DNA from: an uncultured Adlercreutzia sp.
GTDB lineage: Bacteria; Actinomycetota; Coriobacteriia; Coriobacteriales; Eggerthellaceae
Direction of reading: 5' to 3'
Assembly (NCBI RefSeq): GCF_958431955.1
Contig: NZ_CAUASN010000001.1
Span: forward strand, 1-64,000
DNA length: 64,000 nucleotides
Shown in pieces: positions 55,140 through 63,981 of this stretch; positions within the stretch are counted from its first letter, which is position 1, and the number at the start of each line of letters is the position of its first letter. A program made the position numbers and the translations under genes. The notes under the pieces are model-generated. The model was not told the origin of the DNA. It saw nothing but the letters and a program-made list of their open reading frames with translations, and did no database searches.

Positions 55140-55814
55140 ATGGATTCCAAAGAGCAGGACGAGCTCGTAAGCCGATTTTTGGCCCAGATTCTCGAAGTGA
55201 ATAAAGTGACGAATCTCACACGCATAACCTCACCCGAGGAAGCGCGTGTTCTTCATATCGAGGATTCTCTCGTCGGTCTCCCCGAGGTGCAGGAAGCTCC
55301 TGCTGGTTTGTATGGGGATTTAGGATCGGGTGGAGGCTTTCCTGGTGTTCCCCTTGCCATAGCGACCGGGCGGCAGACACTGCTCGTCGATTCGGTTAAG
55401 AAGAAGATGGCCATCGTTTCCGATATTCTCGCAGACTTAGGTTTGACGGATCAGGTTGCCACCTATGACGGCCGTATAGAGCAGCTGGCCCTCGAGAGGC
55501 CTGAGGAGTTCTCAGTGCTCACCGCCCGAGCGCTTTCCCGGTTGTCTTCCCTTCTGGAGTTGTCTGCTCCTCTTCTCAGGAAGGGAGGGCGCCTGGTCTG
55601 CTATAAGGCTCGTCCTTCGGAAGAAGAGATGGAGGAGGCCCGCGCTATTGAGTCCCTCGTCGGTATGAAGCTCGTCTCGCAGCGGCAGGTGATGCTGAGC
55701 GATGGGGAAACATCCCGCACTATCCTGGTGTTCGAGAAAATCAGGTCACCCCGATTGAAGCTTCCTCGGCGAGTTGGACTTGCTCAAAAGGATCCTCTTC
55801 GCCCTCGCTCTTGA
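55140..55814 (+). CDS. rsmG: 16S rRNA (guanine-N7) methyltransferase RsmG
   Basis: 224 residues. The SAM-binding motif is GDLGSGGGFPGVPLAIA, preceded by VTNLTRITSPEEARVLHIED, both typical of RsmG (GidB), which methylates G527 of 16S rRNA. Loss of it gives low-level streptomycin resistance in other bacteria. ATG at 55140 with GAGAGGGG upstream. The stop lies inside the palindrome around parS site 4. Confidence 0.95.
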   Translation: MDSKEQDELVSRFLAQILEVNKVTNLTRITSPEEARVLHIEDSLVGLPEVQEAPAGLYGDLGSGGGFPGVPLAIATGRQTLLVDSVKKKMAIVSDILADLGLTDQVATYDGRIEQLALERPEEFSVLTARALSRLSSLLELSAPLLRKGGRLVCYKARPSEEEMEEARAIESLVGMKLVSQRQVMLSDGETSRTILVFEKIRSPRLKLPRRVGLAQKDPLRPRS

Positions 55815-55835
55815 TGTTTCACGTGAAACATCAAG
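55810..55835. promoter_or_regulatory. parS site 4 in an extended palindrome
   Basis: An exact TGTTTCACGTGAAACA at 55815-55830 in the centre of a perfect 26-base palindrome with arms CTTGATG / CATCAAG. The rsmG stop codon lies in the left arm. No T-run follows, so it is not a clear terminator. Confidence 0.9.
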
Positions 55836-55885
55836 AATGTTAACCACTCTTATGAACAACGGCTCGAAGTCATTCCAGCCGATGC

Positions 55886-55891
55886 TATACT
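55886..55891 (+). promoter_or_regulatory. Candidate -10 of parAB
   Basis: TATACT lies 28 bases before the parA GTG, downstream of parS site 4. The -35 region is weak. ParB bound at parS, about 60 bases upstream, could affect it. Confidence 0.4.
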
Positions 55892-55918
55892 GTGCTGCAC
55901 GTTAGGAAGGAGGTTCCT

Positions 55919-56914
55919 GTGGGATTTTTTGATGGTCTTAAACGGGACAACAAACAAAGCCAGACTGTCGAGGAAAGACGAGTCAGCTCGCCTCAGGAAC
56001 AGCAAGAAGAAATTAAGGCCGCCGTGGAGTCCCGCGAGGCCGAGGATATGGAGGTTCTCGTTCGTGAGGTGAACACCTATACTCCTCCAGCATCCACCAC
56101 GGGGACTCTGAAGAGCTATAAAGACAAGGCTCCGGTGACCCATGCTATCGGGCATACGCGCGTTATGGGTATCATCAACCAGAAGGGTGGAGTAGGGAAG
56201 TCAACGACGGCTATCAACCTCGCTGCTGCCCTCGGTGAGATGGGCAAACAGGTTCTCCTGATCGATCTCGACCCCCAGGGTAACTGCTCGAGCGGCCTCG
56301 GCATCGAGAAGGGGCTCATTAACCAGTGCATCTACGATGTTCTCCTCAATGATGTGCCGCTTGAGGAAGTCATTATTCCCGATGTGTGCCCTGGGCTCGA
56401 CGTTGCTCCGGCTACTATCAATCTGGCAGGCGCCGAGGTTGAGCTCGTTTCTGAGATGGCTCGTGAGAATCGCCTCAAAGATGCCGTGGGTTGCATGCGC
56501 GGCAAGTACGATTTCATTATCATCGACTGTCCTCCGGCTCTTGGATTGCTGACGGTGAACGCTATGGTGGCTGCTGATAAGCTACTTATCCCTATTCAAT
56601 GCGAGTTCTATGCCCTCGAAGGTGTGACAAAACTTCTTGAGTCAATGAAACGTGTCAAAGGACGCCTTAATCCGTCCCTCGATATTTACGGTATCCTGTT
56701 GACGATGTACGACAGCCGCACCACCCTGTCGAAACAGGTGGCCGATGAAGTGAGGGATTACTTCGGCCGACTCGTTTTCGCGACACCTATTCCCCGTACC
56801 GTTAAGCTTTCCGAAGCTCCGAGCTTCGGCCAGCCAATTACCCAGTACGATCCGCGCGGCCGCGGGTCTTTGTCCTATATCGAGCTTGCGAAGGAAGTGA
56901 TCGCTCGTGGCTAA
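55919..56914 (+). CDS. parA: Chromosome partitioning ATPase ParA (Soj)
   Basis: 331 residues. The deviant Walker A KGGVGKST is at 89-96, followed by LLIDLDPQGN and DFIIIDCPPALGLLT. About 80 residues precede the ATPase fold, starting with GFFDGLKRDN and a helical, charged stretch; this is longer than Soj (253 residues). I chose the GTG at 55919 for its GGAGG 5 bases upstream. It overlaps parB by 8 bases. Confidence 0.95.
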   Translation: MGFFDGLKRDNKQSQTVEERRVSSPQEQQEEIKAAVESREAEDMEVLVREVNTYTPPASTTGTLKSYKDKAPVTHAIGHTRVMGIINQKGGVGKSTTAINLAAALGEMGKQVLLIDLDPQGNCSSGLGIEKGLINQCIYDVLLNDVPLEEVIIPDVCPGLDVAPATINLAGAEVELVSEMARENRLKDAVGCMRGKYDFIIIDCPPALGLLTVNAMVAADKLLIPIQCEFYALEGVTKLLESMKRVKGRLNPSLDIYGILLTMYDSRTTLSKQVADEVRDYFGRLVFATPIPRTVKLSEAPSFGQPITQYDPRGRGSLSYIELAKEVIARG

Positions 56915-57980
56915 GCCAGAACGTCGTGGTGGTCTGGGACGAGGTCTCAGCTCGTTGCTCCCCGGATCCTATGAGCCCCCTGTTCCCGTGAAGCCCGCCC
57001 CCGATCGACAGCGCCTAACGGTGGAGGCTGAGGAAGAGCCTGCGAGCACTGCCGCAGCTGAGGGATCCACGCGTATTGTGATCGCCGAGGAGGGAATCGA
57101 AGAAGTTCTTTCTGAGCCCATTCCCCGCGAGGTGAGCGCCCCTGCTCCGGTTTCCTCTCAAGTGTCGGAGGCGGCCCGGACTACAGACGAGGTGGCTATC
57201 GATCTTATCTTTCCCAATCCTGATCAGCCCCGCACCCAGTTTAAGAAAGAAGAGATCGAAGAGCTGGCTACCTCTATCGAGAAGGACGGGCTGCTCCAGC
57301 CAATTCTCGTTCGCCATATGGAAGATGGCTCCTACCAGATCATCGCCGGTGAGAGGCGTTGGCAGGCGTCGAAGGCCGCTGGTCTCTCCCGTGTGCCGAT
57401 CCGTATTAAGGAGGCGGACGATAACCAGGCCCTGGAGCTCGCGCTGATCGAGAATATCCAGCGGAGCGACCTCAATCCCATCGAGGAGGCGTACGGATAC
57501 CGTCGTCTTATGGAGCGGCGTTCCATGACTCAGGCCGAGGTTGCCCAGGCGGTCTCGAAGGGGCGCTCGACGGTGGCAAACGCCCTGCGTTTGCTCGATC
57601 TGCCCGAGGAAGCTCAGCAGCTGCTCTACGAGGAGAAGATCACCGCCGGCCACGCCCGGGCCATCCTCTCGGTACCGACCCAGGAGGGCCGCGCGAAGCT
57701 CACCGACAAGATCGTCGAGGGAAACCTCACCGTGAGAGAGGCGGAGAGTCTTGCCCGACTTCTCGCCGGCCGCAAAGATACCGCTGCCGCTTTCCAGAAG
57801 CCTCCCACTCCTCCAGTCTTCAAATCGGTGGCGAAGACGCTGCGGGAGACCCTGAAGGCCAATGTCCGAGTGAAGTCCTCCAAAGGGAAGAACAAGATAG
57901 AGATTGAGTTCAAAGATGAGGACGATCTTCAGCGGCTCGTCCATGAGATCTTGGGCGCCGACGAGGGTTCTACTGAATAG
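56907..57980 (+). CDS. parB: Chromosome partitioning protein ParB (Spo0J)
   Basis: 357 residues. The CTPase/ParB-N region has NPDQPRTQF and ITAGERRW-type sequence (QIIAGERRWQASK, ENIQRSDLNPIEEA). The central helix-turn-helix, TQAEVAQAVSKGRSTVANAL, binds parS. The C-terminal region dimerises. An acidic, low-complexity segment (about 30-85) precedes the core. Start is GTG at 56907, inside the end of parA. Six parS-like sites in the window are its expected targets. Confidence 0.97.
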   Translation: MAKPERRGGLGRGLSSLLPGSYEPPVPVKPAPDRQRLTVEAEEEPASTAAAEGSTRIVIAEEGIEEVLSEPIPREVSAPAPVSSQVSEAARTTDEVAIDLIFPNPDQPRTQFKKEEIEELATSIEKDGLLQPILVRHMEDGSYQIIAGERRWQASKAAGLSRVPIRIKEADDNQALELALIENIQRSDLNPIEEAYGYRRLMERRSMTQAEVAQAVSKGRSTVANALRLLDLPEEAQQLLYEEKITAGHARAILSVPTQEGRAKLTDKIVEGNLTVREAESLARLLAGRKDTAAAFQKPPTPPVFKSVAKTLRETLKANVRVKSSKGKNKIEIEFKDEDDLQRLVHEILGADEGSTE

Positions 57981-58002
57981 AGTAGTTTTCTTCTAAGAAG
58001 GT

Positions 58003-58042
58003 AAACGGGCTTGTTTCACGTGAAACAAGCCCGTTTTTTATA
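58003..58042 (+). terminator. parAB terminator containing parS site 5
   Basis: A perfect palindrome with 17-bp arms (58003-58036), then TTTTTTATA. The centre is an exact parS. It ends the parAB operon and faces the convergent rlmN gene. Confidence 0.88.
58012..58027. promoter_or_regulatory. parS site 5
   Basis: TGTTTCACGTGAAACA, a 16/16 match, in the stem of the parAB terminator. Confidence 0.9.
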
Positions 58043-58100
58043 CTAAAAAGCACGATAGGTAGGGTGGGAAAACAGCTTTACATAATCCTCTTACTATCTC

Positions 58101-59156
58101 TTAGGTTGTTTCACGTGAAACAAGTTGATTCTTCAATTGGCCGCATGCTCCTGCAATATCGCTGCCACGAGATTTTCGCATACTCACTTCGATGGAATGA
58201 CGCTCAAGCTCGTCGATCCAATGCTTCACAGTTCGGACCTCCGAAGGTTGGTAAGGGGCTCCTTCGACCGCATTCATAGGAAGAAGGTTGACGTGGCAGA
58301 GGAGGCCGGAGCAGAACTGGATGAGTGCGCGAAGGTCATCTTCGGAATCGTTCACGTTTCGTATGAGAAGGTATTCGAAACTGACCCGCCGGTGGATCCT
58401 CTCGATGTAGTCTTCTAAACTTTCTTTCAGAAGGGAGAGAGGTTGCTGAGAAACGCGTGGCATGAGCCGGTCTCTTATCTCTTGGCGCGCTGAGTGTAGG
58501 GAAATAGCCAAGGTGAACTGCTCGTGCTCCCGGGCAAGCCGATTGATGCCTTCCACGAGTCCACATGTCGAAAGCGTGATGTGACGTGCACCTATATTAA
58601 GGTCGTCGGATCCGTTCATGAGTTTCAAGGCGTCAATCACTTCGTCGTAGTTGAGGAAAGGCTCGCCCTGCCCCATGACCACGACATTGCTCACCCGAGA
58701 GCCGAAGTCTCTCTGGACCAAGACCACCTGCTGGACGATCTCAGAGGCTGTGAGATTGCGGGCGAGGCCCTCCCGTCCTGTGGCGCAGAACGTGCATGCC
58801 ATGGGACAGCCTACCTGAGATGATACGCAAACGGTGAGGCGATCTAAGCTGCCATCCTCCTGATACGTCGGCATCCCTACTGTCTCTACCAGAAGTCCGT
58901 CACTGAGACGGAGAACATACTTGCGCGTCCCGTCGGTCGAGTCTTGCCGCTCAAAGAGGGAGATCTCCTGAGAGGGGAAGGTTTGCGCAAGCTTGTCCCT
59001 CACTGCTCGCGGGACATTCGACATATCCTCGATGACGGAACAGTGGTGCTTGTGGATCCACTCGTAGACCTGTTTCGCTCGAAACTTCGGGAACCCCCAG
59101 GCTTCCATGAGCGTGGTAAGATCTTCGACAGAGAGTTTTATCAGTTCGTTATTCAT
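58101..59156 (-). CDS. rlmN: 23S rRNA/tRNA adenine C2-methyltransferase RlmN
   Basis: 351 residues. The radical-SAM cluster motif is CPMACTFCATG; VVMGQGEPFLNYDEV and HITLSTCGLVEGI are further family motifs. The C-terminal region carries the second catalytic Cys in GSDIAGACGQL. RlmN methylates A2503 of 23S rRNA and A37 of some tRNAs. The last codons (LVSRETT) are written by parS site 6. No ribosome site precedes the ATG; TATAAT is 6 bases upstream. Confidence 0.96.
   Translation of the reverse strand: MNNELIKLSVEDLTTLMEAWGFPKFRAKQVYEWIHKHHCSVIEDMSNVPRAVRDKLAQTFPSQEISLFERQDSTDGTRKYVLRLSDGLLVETVGMPTYQEDGSLDRLTVCVSSQVGCPMACTFCATGREGLARNLTASEIVQQVVLVQRDFGSRVSNVVVMGQGEPFLNYDEVIDALKLMNGSDDLNIGARHITLSTCGLVEGINRLAREHEQFTLAISLHSARQEIRDRLMPRVSQQPLSLLKESLEDYIERIHRRVSFEYLLIRNVNDSEDDLRALIQFCSGLLCHVNLLPMNAVEGAPYQPSEVRTVKHWIDELERHSIEVSMRKSRGSDIAGACGQLKNQLVSRETT
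58107..58122. promoter_or_regulatory. parS site 6 within the rlmN coding end
   Basis: TGTTTCACGTGAAACA, a 16/16 match, 95 bases from site 5. It encodes part of the last residues of RlmN on the minus strand. Confidence 0.9.
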
Positions 59157-59162
59157 GGGCCT

Positions 59163-59168
59163 ATTATA
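59163..59168 (-). promoter_or_regulatory. -10 hexamer 6 bases before the rlmN start
   Basis: ATTATA on the plus strand is a perfect TATAAT for rlmN, 6 bases before its ATG, with no Shine-Dalgarno. The divergent ddl has its own TATACT at about 59185-59190, so the two promoters are almost back to back. Confidence 0.55.
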
Positions 59169-59227
59169 GACAATCGACCCTCTGATATACTTTCCCTCAG
59201 ATATTCTTCGTCCTGAAAGGTGCGCGC

Positions 59228-60175
59228 ATGGCTCAGACCATTGATCCTTCTACGATCCGCGTGGCGCTGCTGGCTGGCGGAACAAGCGGTGAGCGTGAGA
59301 TTTCCCTCGCTTCGGGAGAGGGCGCTGGAGAGGCGCTTCGATCCGCTGGTTTTACCGTTGAGAACTTTGATCCTGCTTTGAAGGACGATCTGAAGAAACT
59401 CATCGATGGAGACTACGATGTCGCCTTTCTCTGCCTCCACGGTAAAGGCGGCGAGGACGGTCGCCTGCAGGGTTTCTTGGAAACAATAGGTCTCCCCTAT
59501 ACAGGGCCTGGTGTTTGGTCGAGTGCGACAGCTATGAACAAGGCGAAATCGAAGCTGTTCTATCTGCAAGCGGGCATTCCCACAGCTCCTTTCGAATATC
59601 TTGAGCGTGGAGCGACATTTGATGCTGTGGCCATTGCTGAGAGCATGAACGGGCAATGCGTGGTGAAGCCGGCAACTGAGGGAAGCGCGCTCGGTATCTA
59701 TATCGTCGAGGGCCCGGAGGAAATCGCCACCGCCATCGACGCGGTGCATGAGATCGATGACCTTGTTGTCGTTGAAAAATTCATCGAGGGCACTGAGGTT
59801 ACCGTCGCAGTGCTCGGAAACGAAGATGCCCAGGCTCTTCCCGTCATCGAGATTGTTCCCCGCGGCGAGTTCTACGATTTCGATTCAAAGTACGCCCCCG
59901 GCGGTTCGCAGCACATCTGCCCCGCTCGTCTTGATGAGGAGACGACGGCTTATGTGAAAGAGCTCGCCGAGAAGGCGCACAAGGCGCTCGAATGCACGGG
60001 CGTTTCCCGCTCCGACTTCATCTTAAACGCTGAGGGGACGCCGTGGATTCTCGAGACCAATACGATTCCCGGTATGACTGCTACCTCGCTGCTTCCCGAC
60101 GCTGGCCGCGCGGCGGGGATAGAATTCCCCGAGTTATGCACTCGGTTGATCGAAAGCGCGCTTGCCGCCCGCTAA
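59228..60175 (+). CDS. ddl: D-alanine--D-alanine ligase
   Basis: 315 residues. ATP-grasp enzyme making the D-Ala-D-Ala end of peptidoglycan precursors. VALLAGGTSGEREISLASG is the N-terminal signature; VVKPATEGSALGI and ILETNTIPGMTATSL bind ATP, metal and substrate. ATG at 59228 with GAAAGG 8 bases upstream. Monocistronic, with its own terminator. Confidence 0.96.
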   Translation: MAQTIDPSTIRVALLAGGTSGEREISLASGEGAGEALRSAGFTVENFDPALKDDLKKLIDGDYDVAFLCLHGKGGEDGRLQGFLETIGLPYTGPGVWSSATAMNKAKSKLFYLQAGIPTAPFEYLERGATFDAVAIAESMNGQCVVKPATEGSALGIYIVEGPEEIATAIDAVHEIDDLVVVEKFIEGTEVTVAVLGNEDAQALPVIEIVPRGEFYDFDSKYAPGGSQHICPARLDEETTAYVKELAEKAHKALECTGVSRSDFILNAEGTPWILETNTIPGMTATSLLPDAGRAAGIEFPELCTRLIESALAAR

Positions 60176-60192
60176 CTTGCAGAAGAACGGAA

Positions 60193-60228
60193 AAGGCCCG
60201 AGGAGCGATAAACCTCGGGCCTCTTTAT
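60193..60228 (+). terminator. ddl terminator
   Basis: A 10-bp stem, AGGCCCGAGG / CCTCGGGCCT, with a 9-base loop, then CTTTATG on the plus strand. Confidence 0.75.
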
Positions 60229-60243
60229 GTATACGGTCGGCTG

Positions 60244-60882
60244 CTAGAAGACACCGCATGACTTCAAGCCGAATATGACAAGAGCGACAAGGGCGAGCAG
60301 AAACGCCCAACTGAGAAGATAGCATCCTTTATTCCCCTTGCGTCCCTGCTCCACAAGGCCGTCAGTGAAGGAGCGCTTTCGCTTGAGGATAGCCATGCCC
60401 TTCTGTTTTTCGGGCATCGGTTCGCGGTTACTCGGAAGCCACTGGCCCTGGCTGCCGATGATCTGATCGACAGCGCGCCCTTCAAAATTCACCTGGGGGC
60501 GGATTCCCTTGCCCATAAGGTTCGCAATACCGTGCACGAAGGGATCGAACGCGGCTTTTTCCTGCGGAGTGTAGCCGATAACAGCGGCCTGGCCCCAGTA
60601 CTCACCTGGCTCCGGTTGCTCGGAGAAGGCTACGAACGAGAGAATAGCCACCAGAGTCATATTCTGGGCCTTTTTCAGGCTGAGCTCGCGAGAGAATTCA
60701 GGGTCGAAATAGCCGATGCGATTCCCGAATCGATTGACCATCCAGGCTTTGTGAGAGCCCCCCTCTAACGTGCAGTCGATGGTGTATTCATCGCCTACCA
60801 GGTTGTCGGAGCCGAGAAGGGCCGCCGCGTCTTGACGCGATGCCGTTCGAAATGTTTGATATGTACCAAAATAGCGTTCCAT
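60244..60882 (-). CDS. Unknown protein with C-terminal membrane anchor
   Basis: 212 residues. A soluble part of about 180 residues (starting MERYFGTYQTFRTASRQDAA) with no recognised domain ends in a basic stretch and one membrane helix (about 187-209, GCYLLSWAFLLALVALVIFG), so it is probably tail-anchored with the bulk inside the cell. Motifs such as MVNRFGNRIGYFDPEFS may be characteristic. The ATG at 60882 has only a weak AGAAAGA upstream. Faces ddl convergently and is divergent from the helicase gene. Confidence 0.7.
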   Translation of the reverse strand: MERYFGTYQTFRTASRQDAAALLGSDNLVGDEYTIDCTLEGGSHKAWMVNRFGNRIGYFDPEFSRELSLKKAQNMTLVAILSFVAFSEQPEPGEYWGQAAVIGYTPQEKAAFDPFVHGIANLMGKGIRPQVNFEGRAVDQIIGSQGQWLPSNREPMPEKQKGMAILKRKRSFTDGLVEQGRKGNKGCYLLSWAFLLALVALVIFGLKSCGVF

Positions 60883-61023
60883 GGCGTTCTTTCTGATCGG
60901 GCTGATACAATACCGTGAGTTGTTGAGCACACCATAACCGACGCCTGCGTCTCTTGGAACACTCGTTTGGACGAGGTTCCTTTTTTTCGGCACCAAGGGC
61001 GCGCCGCGAAGATAGGCACAATT

Positions 61024-63981
61024 ATGATTCGAGAAATCAATCCCCTCGAAAGCCAGCTGCGGGATTTCATCACCGAGGGTACTCCCGAGGATGTCATCGC
61101 TCTGTATGAGAGTCTTCCCCTGCTCGCTCGCGAGGGGGAGTATGGTCCGTTTGACGAGAATGTCGTTGTGCTGGACACCGAGACCACAGGTTTCTCGCTC
61201 AACCATGATGAATTGACGCAAATCGCCGCCGCCCGTATGGAACACGGGGAAATCGTCGAATGGTTCACCACCTTCGTGAATCCCGGCAAGCCTATTCCGG
61301 AGGATGTGGCCCATCTCACGAACATTCACGACGATGACGTGGCCGACGCCCCGAGCCCCGCGGAGGCCTTGGCCGAGCTGGCGGCATTTGTGGGAGATGC
61401 GGTGGTAGTGGCGCACAATGCCGACTTCGATCGCAGCTTCACGACAAAGCATCCAGCAGGGTATCCGCTTTTGGAGAATACCTGGGTCGATTCCCTCGAT
61501 CTTTCTCGTATTGCCCTGCCGCGTATGAAGTCCCATCGCCTTATAGACCTGGTAAAGGCGTTCGGGCAAGTGCGCTCGACCCACCGTGCCGATGACGATG
61601 TGGCTGCCACGTGCGCGCTGCTGCGTATCTTGCTCGCGGCCGTGAACGCCATGCCCCCGCAGCTCCTTCGCGAGATTGCTGGCATGGCGACCCCCGAGCA
61701 ATGGCCCACGGTCGTCGTGTTCCAGTACTTCGCCCAGCTTCACACTCCCGAGGCTGAGAAGCCCCTTCCCTTTTCGTTGCGCTCTCTTCGCCGCGACCGG
61801 GTTGGGCGAATCAACTTGAAGCCCCTTGTCAACGATGCGGAAGATCCTCAGCCTTTGGTCTTCCCTACCAGCGAGGTCATCGCCCAGGCGTTCACATCTG
61901 ACGGGGCCGTAGGTTCGATGTACCCCGATTACGAGCAGCGCGAGGAGCAGGTCGCGATGTCTGAGGCGGTGCGCAACGCCTTCGCCCGCTCGCGCAATCT
62001 TATGGTGGAGGCCGGCACCGGGGTGGGGAAGTCGATGGCCTATCTGCTGCCTGCGGTCATTACGGCGCGGGACAACAAGATCAACATCGGCGTGGCTACG
62101 AAAACCAACGCCCTGCTCGATCAGTTGGTGTATCACGAGCTGCCCGCTCTCGAGCAAGCCCTCGGCGGTACGTTCACCTATGCCGCGCTGAAAGGGTTTT
62201 CCCACTACCCGTGTTTGCATAAAATCGAGCGGGTGGTTGTAGATGGCCCGCGTATGCGCACAGTCGGCAAGGACGAGAAACACCAGGCCCCTGCTTTGGC
62301 AGCGCTTTTGTCATTCGTCAACCAAACAGCGTATGACGATATGGACAACCTCAAGATCGATTTTCGCGTGCTGCCGCGCTGGGCTATCACGACGACGAGC
62401 CACGACTGCCTACGTCGTAAATGTCCCTTCTTCGGTACATCTTGTTTCGTGCATGGCGCTCGTCGCAAGGCCGAGGCGTCGAATATCGTGGTGACCAACC
62501 ACAGCCTGTTGTTTTGCGACCTCGCCGCGGATGGGGGGCTTCTTCCCCCTATTCGCTACTGGGTGGTTGACGAGGCCCACGGCGCCGAGCAGGAGGCTCG
62601 CCGTGCATTCTCATTGGAGCTGGCCGAGGAAGACGTCCTTTCCCTTGCCCGCCGCGTCTCGTCCGAGGAGGCTCGCCGGAACGTTTTCATTCGTGCCGAG
62701 CGCAGCGTCGTGGTGACGGGCAGCGAATCTTCCACAACACTTTTCTACGGTTTGACGGCCAAGGCGCGCTCCGCGGGAGCGAAATTCGCTGATTCGGCGC
62801 GGGTATTCTGCGCGAGTCTTCCCGAATTGCTCTATTTCGAGGGGAATCGTCGTTCCAAGGGATATGAGAACGTCGATCTGTGGCTCAACGACGAGATTCG
62901 CGCTTCATCGGTGTTCCAAAGGGTCGCCCGAGCGGCCCAATCTATGGCCGACGATGCGGAAAAACTCGTCACTGCCTGTCAGGAGCTTGTCGGCTATTTG
63001 GATGACATCGAGGGAGTCGCCGTCATTCAGCGGGAGATCGCCGCTATCGCCATGGAGCTCAAGGAGATTCTTCAGGCGGTGGAGGTCATCTGCGTGAAGT
63101 GTCCCGAGCAGTATGTTTACGCGGCAAATCTGAACCGCAAGAACGATAAGCCGCAGAACAAGTTGGAGGCGCTTCTTCTCAATGTCGGCCAGGAGCTCGA
63201 TTGGAACTGGTTTGCGAACACGAACTCGGTGGTGTTCGCCTCGGCGACCCTGACCGTCGATGGGAAGTTTACGAGTTTCGCCCAGGCCATGGGACTGAAC
63301 ACGAGCGAGCATTCCCAGGCTGACGAGCTTCTTCTCTCCTCAAGCTATGACTTCGACAACCAGATGACCATCTACGTCGTCAACGATATGCCCGAGCCGA
63401 ACGACCCGGCGTACCTGGCCGCACTCCAGCAGCTTCTCGTAGGGGCTCACCGCGCCCAGCATGGTTCCATGCTCACGTTGTTCACGAACCGCCGCGAGAT
63501 GGAGAAGTGCTTCGAGGAGGTGCAGCCGGCCTTGAAGGAGGACGACCTGCGCCTGGTGTGCCAGAAATGGGGCGTCTCGGTCAAGGGCCTGCGTGACGAT
63601 TTCCTCGCCGACGAGCACCTGTCGCTCTTCGCCCTCAAGAGCTTCTGGGAGGGCTTCGATGCGCCCGGCGCCACCTTGAAGGGCGTTGTCATCCCCAAGC
63701 TGCCCTTCTCCAAGCCGACCGACCCGCTCTCCTGCGAGCGGGCCGCCCGCGACGACGCGGCCTGGCGCCGCTATGTGCTGCCCGCCGCGGTGCTCGAGAC
63801 CAAGCAGGCCGCGGGACGGCTCATCCGGAAGGCCACCGACCGCGGCATCCTCATCCTGGCGGACAAGCGGCTGGTGACCAAGGGCTACGGCAAGACCTTC
63901 CTGCGCTCGCTCCCCAGCCAGAACATCCGCTTCTGCACGGCCGACGAGGTCGTGGCAGCCATCGAGCGCGACGGACAGTAG
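61024..63981 (+). CDS. dinG: DnaQ exonuclease fused to DinG-family helicase
   Basis: 985 residues. The N-terminal 3'-5' exonuclease (DEDDh) has VVLDTETTGFSLN, VVAHNADFDRSF and HRADDDVAAT (about 45-205). The superfamily 2 helicase has Walker A EAGTGVGKSMAY and DEAH VVDEAHGAEQE. Four Cys around CLRRKCPFFGTSC and YPCLHK fit the iron-sulphur cluster of XPD/DinG helicases. The architecture matches the exonuclease-DinG fusions of Gram-positives. ATG at 61024; the site upstream is weak (GATAGG). Confidence 0.92.
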   Translation: MIREINPLESQLRDFITEGTPEDVIALYESLPLLAREGEYGPFDENVVVLDTETTGFSLNHDELTQIAAARMEHGEIVEWFTTFVNPGKPIPEDVAHLTNIHDDDVADAPSPAEALAELAAFVGDAVVVAHNADFDRSFTTKHPAGYPLLENTWVDSLDLSRIALPRMKSHRLIDLVKAFGQVRSTHRADDDVAATCALLRILLAAVNAMPPQLLREIAGMATPEQWPTVVVFQYFAQLHTPEAEKPLPFSLRSLRRDRVGRINLKPLVNDAEDPQPLVFPTSEVIAQAFTSDGAVGSMYPDYEQREEQVAMSEAVRNAFARSRNLMVEAGTGVGKSMAYLLPAVITARDNKINIGVATKTNALLDQLVYHELPALEQALGGTFTYAALKGFSHYPCLHKIERVVVDGPRMRTVGKDEKHQAPALAALLSFVNQTAYDDMDNLKIDFRVLPRWAITTTSHDCLRRKCPFFGTSCFVHGARRKAEASNIVVTNHSLLFCDLAADGGLLPPIRYWVVDEAHGAEQEARRAFSLELAEEDVLSLARRVSSEEARRNVFIRAERSVVVTGSESSTTLFYGLTAKARSAGAKFADSARVFCASLPELLYFEGNRRSKGYENVDLWLNDEIRASSVFQRVARAAQSMADDAEKLVTACQELVGYLDDIEGVAVIQREIAAIAMELKEILQAVEVICVKCPEQYVYAANLNRKNDKPQNKLEALLLNVGQELDWNWFANTNSVVFASATLTVDGKFTSFAQAMGLNTSEHSQADELLLSSSYDFDNQMTIYVVNDMPEPNDPAYLAALQQLLVGAHRAQHGSMLTLFTNRREMEKCFEEVQPALKEDDLRLVCQKWGVSVKGLRDDFLADEHLSLFALKSFWEGFDAPGATLKGVVIPKLPFSKPTDPLSCERAARDDAAWRRYVLPAAVLETKQAAGRLIRKATDRGILILADKRLVTKGYGKTFLRSLPSQNIRFCTADEVVAAIERDGQ

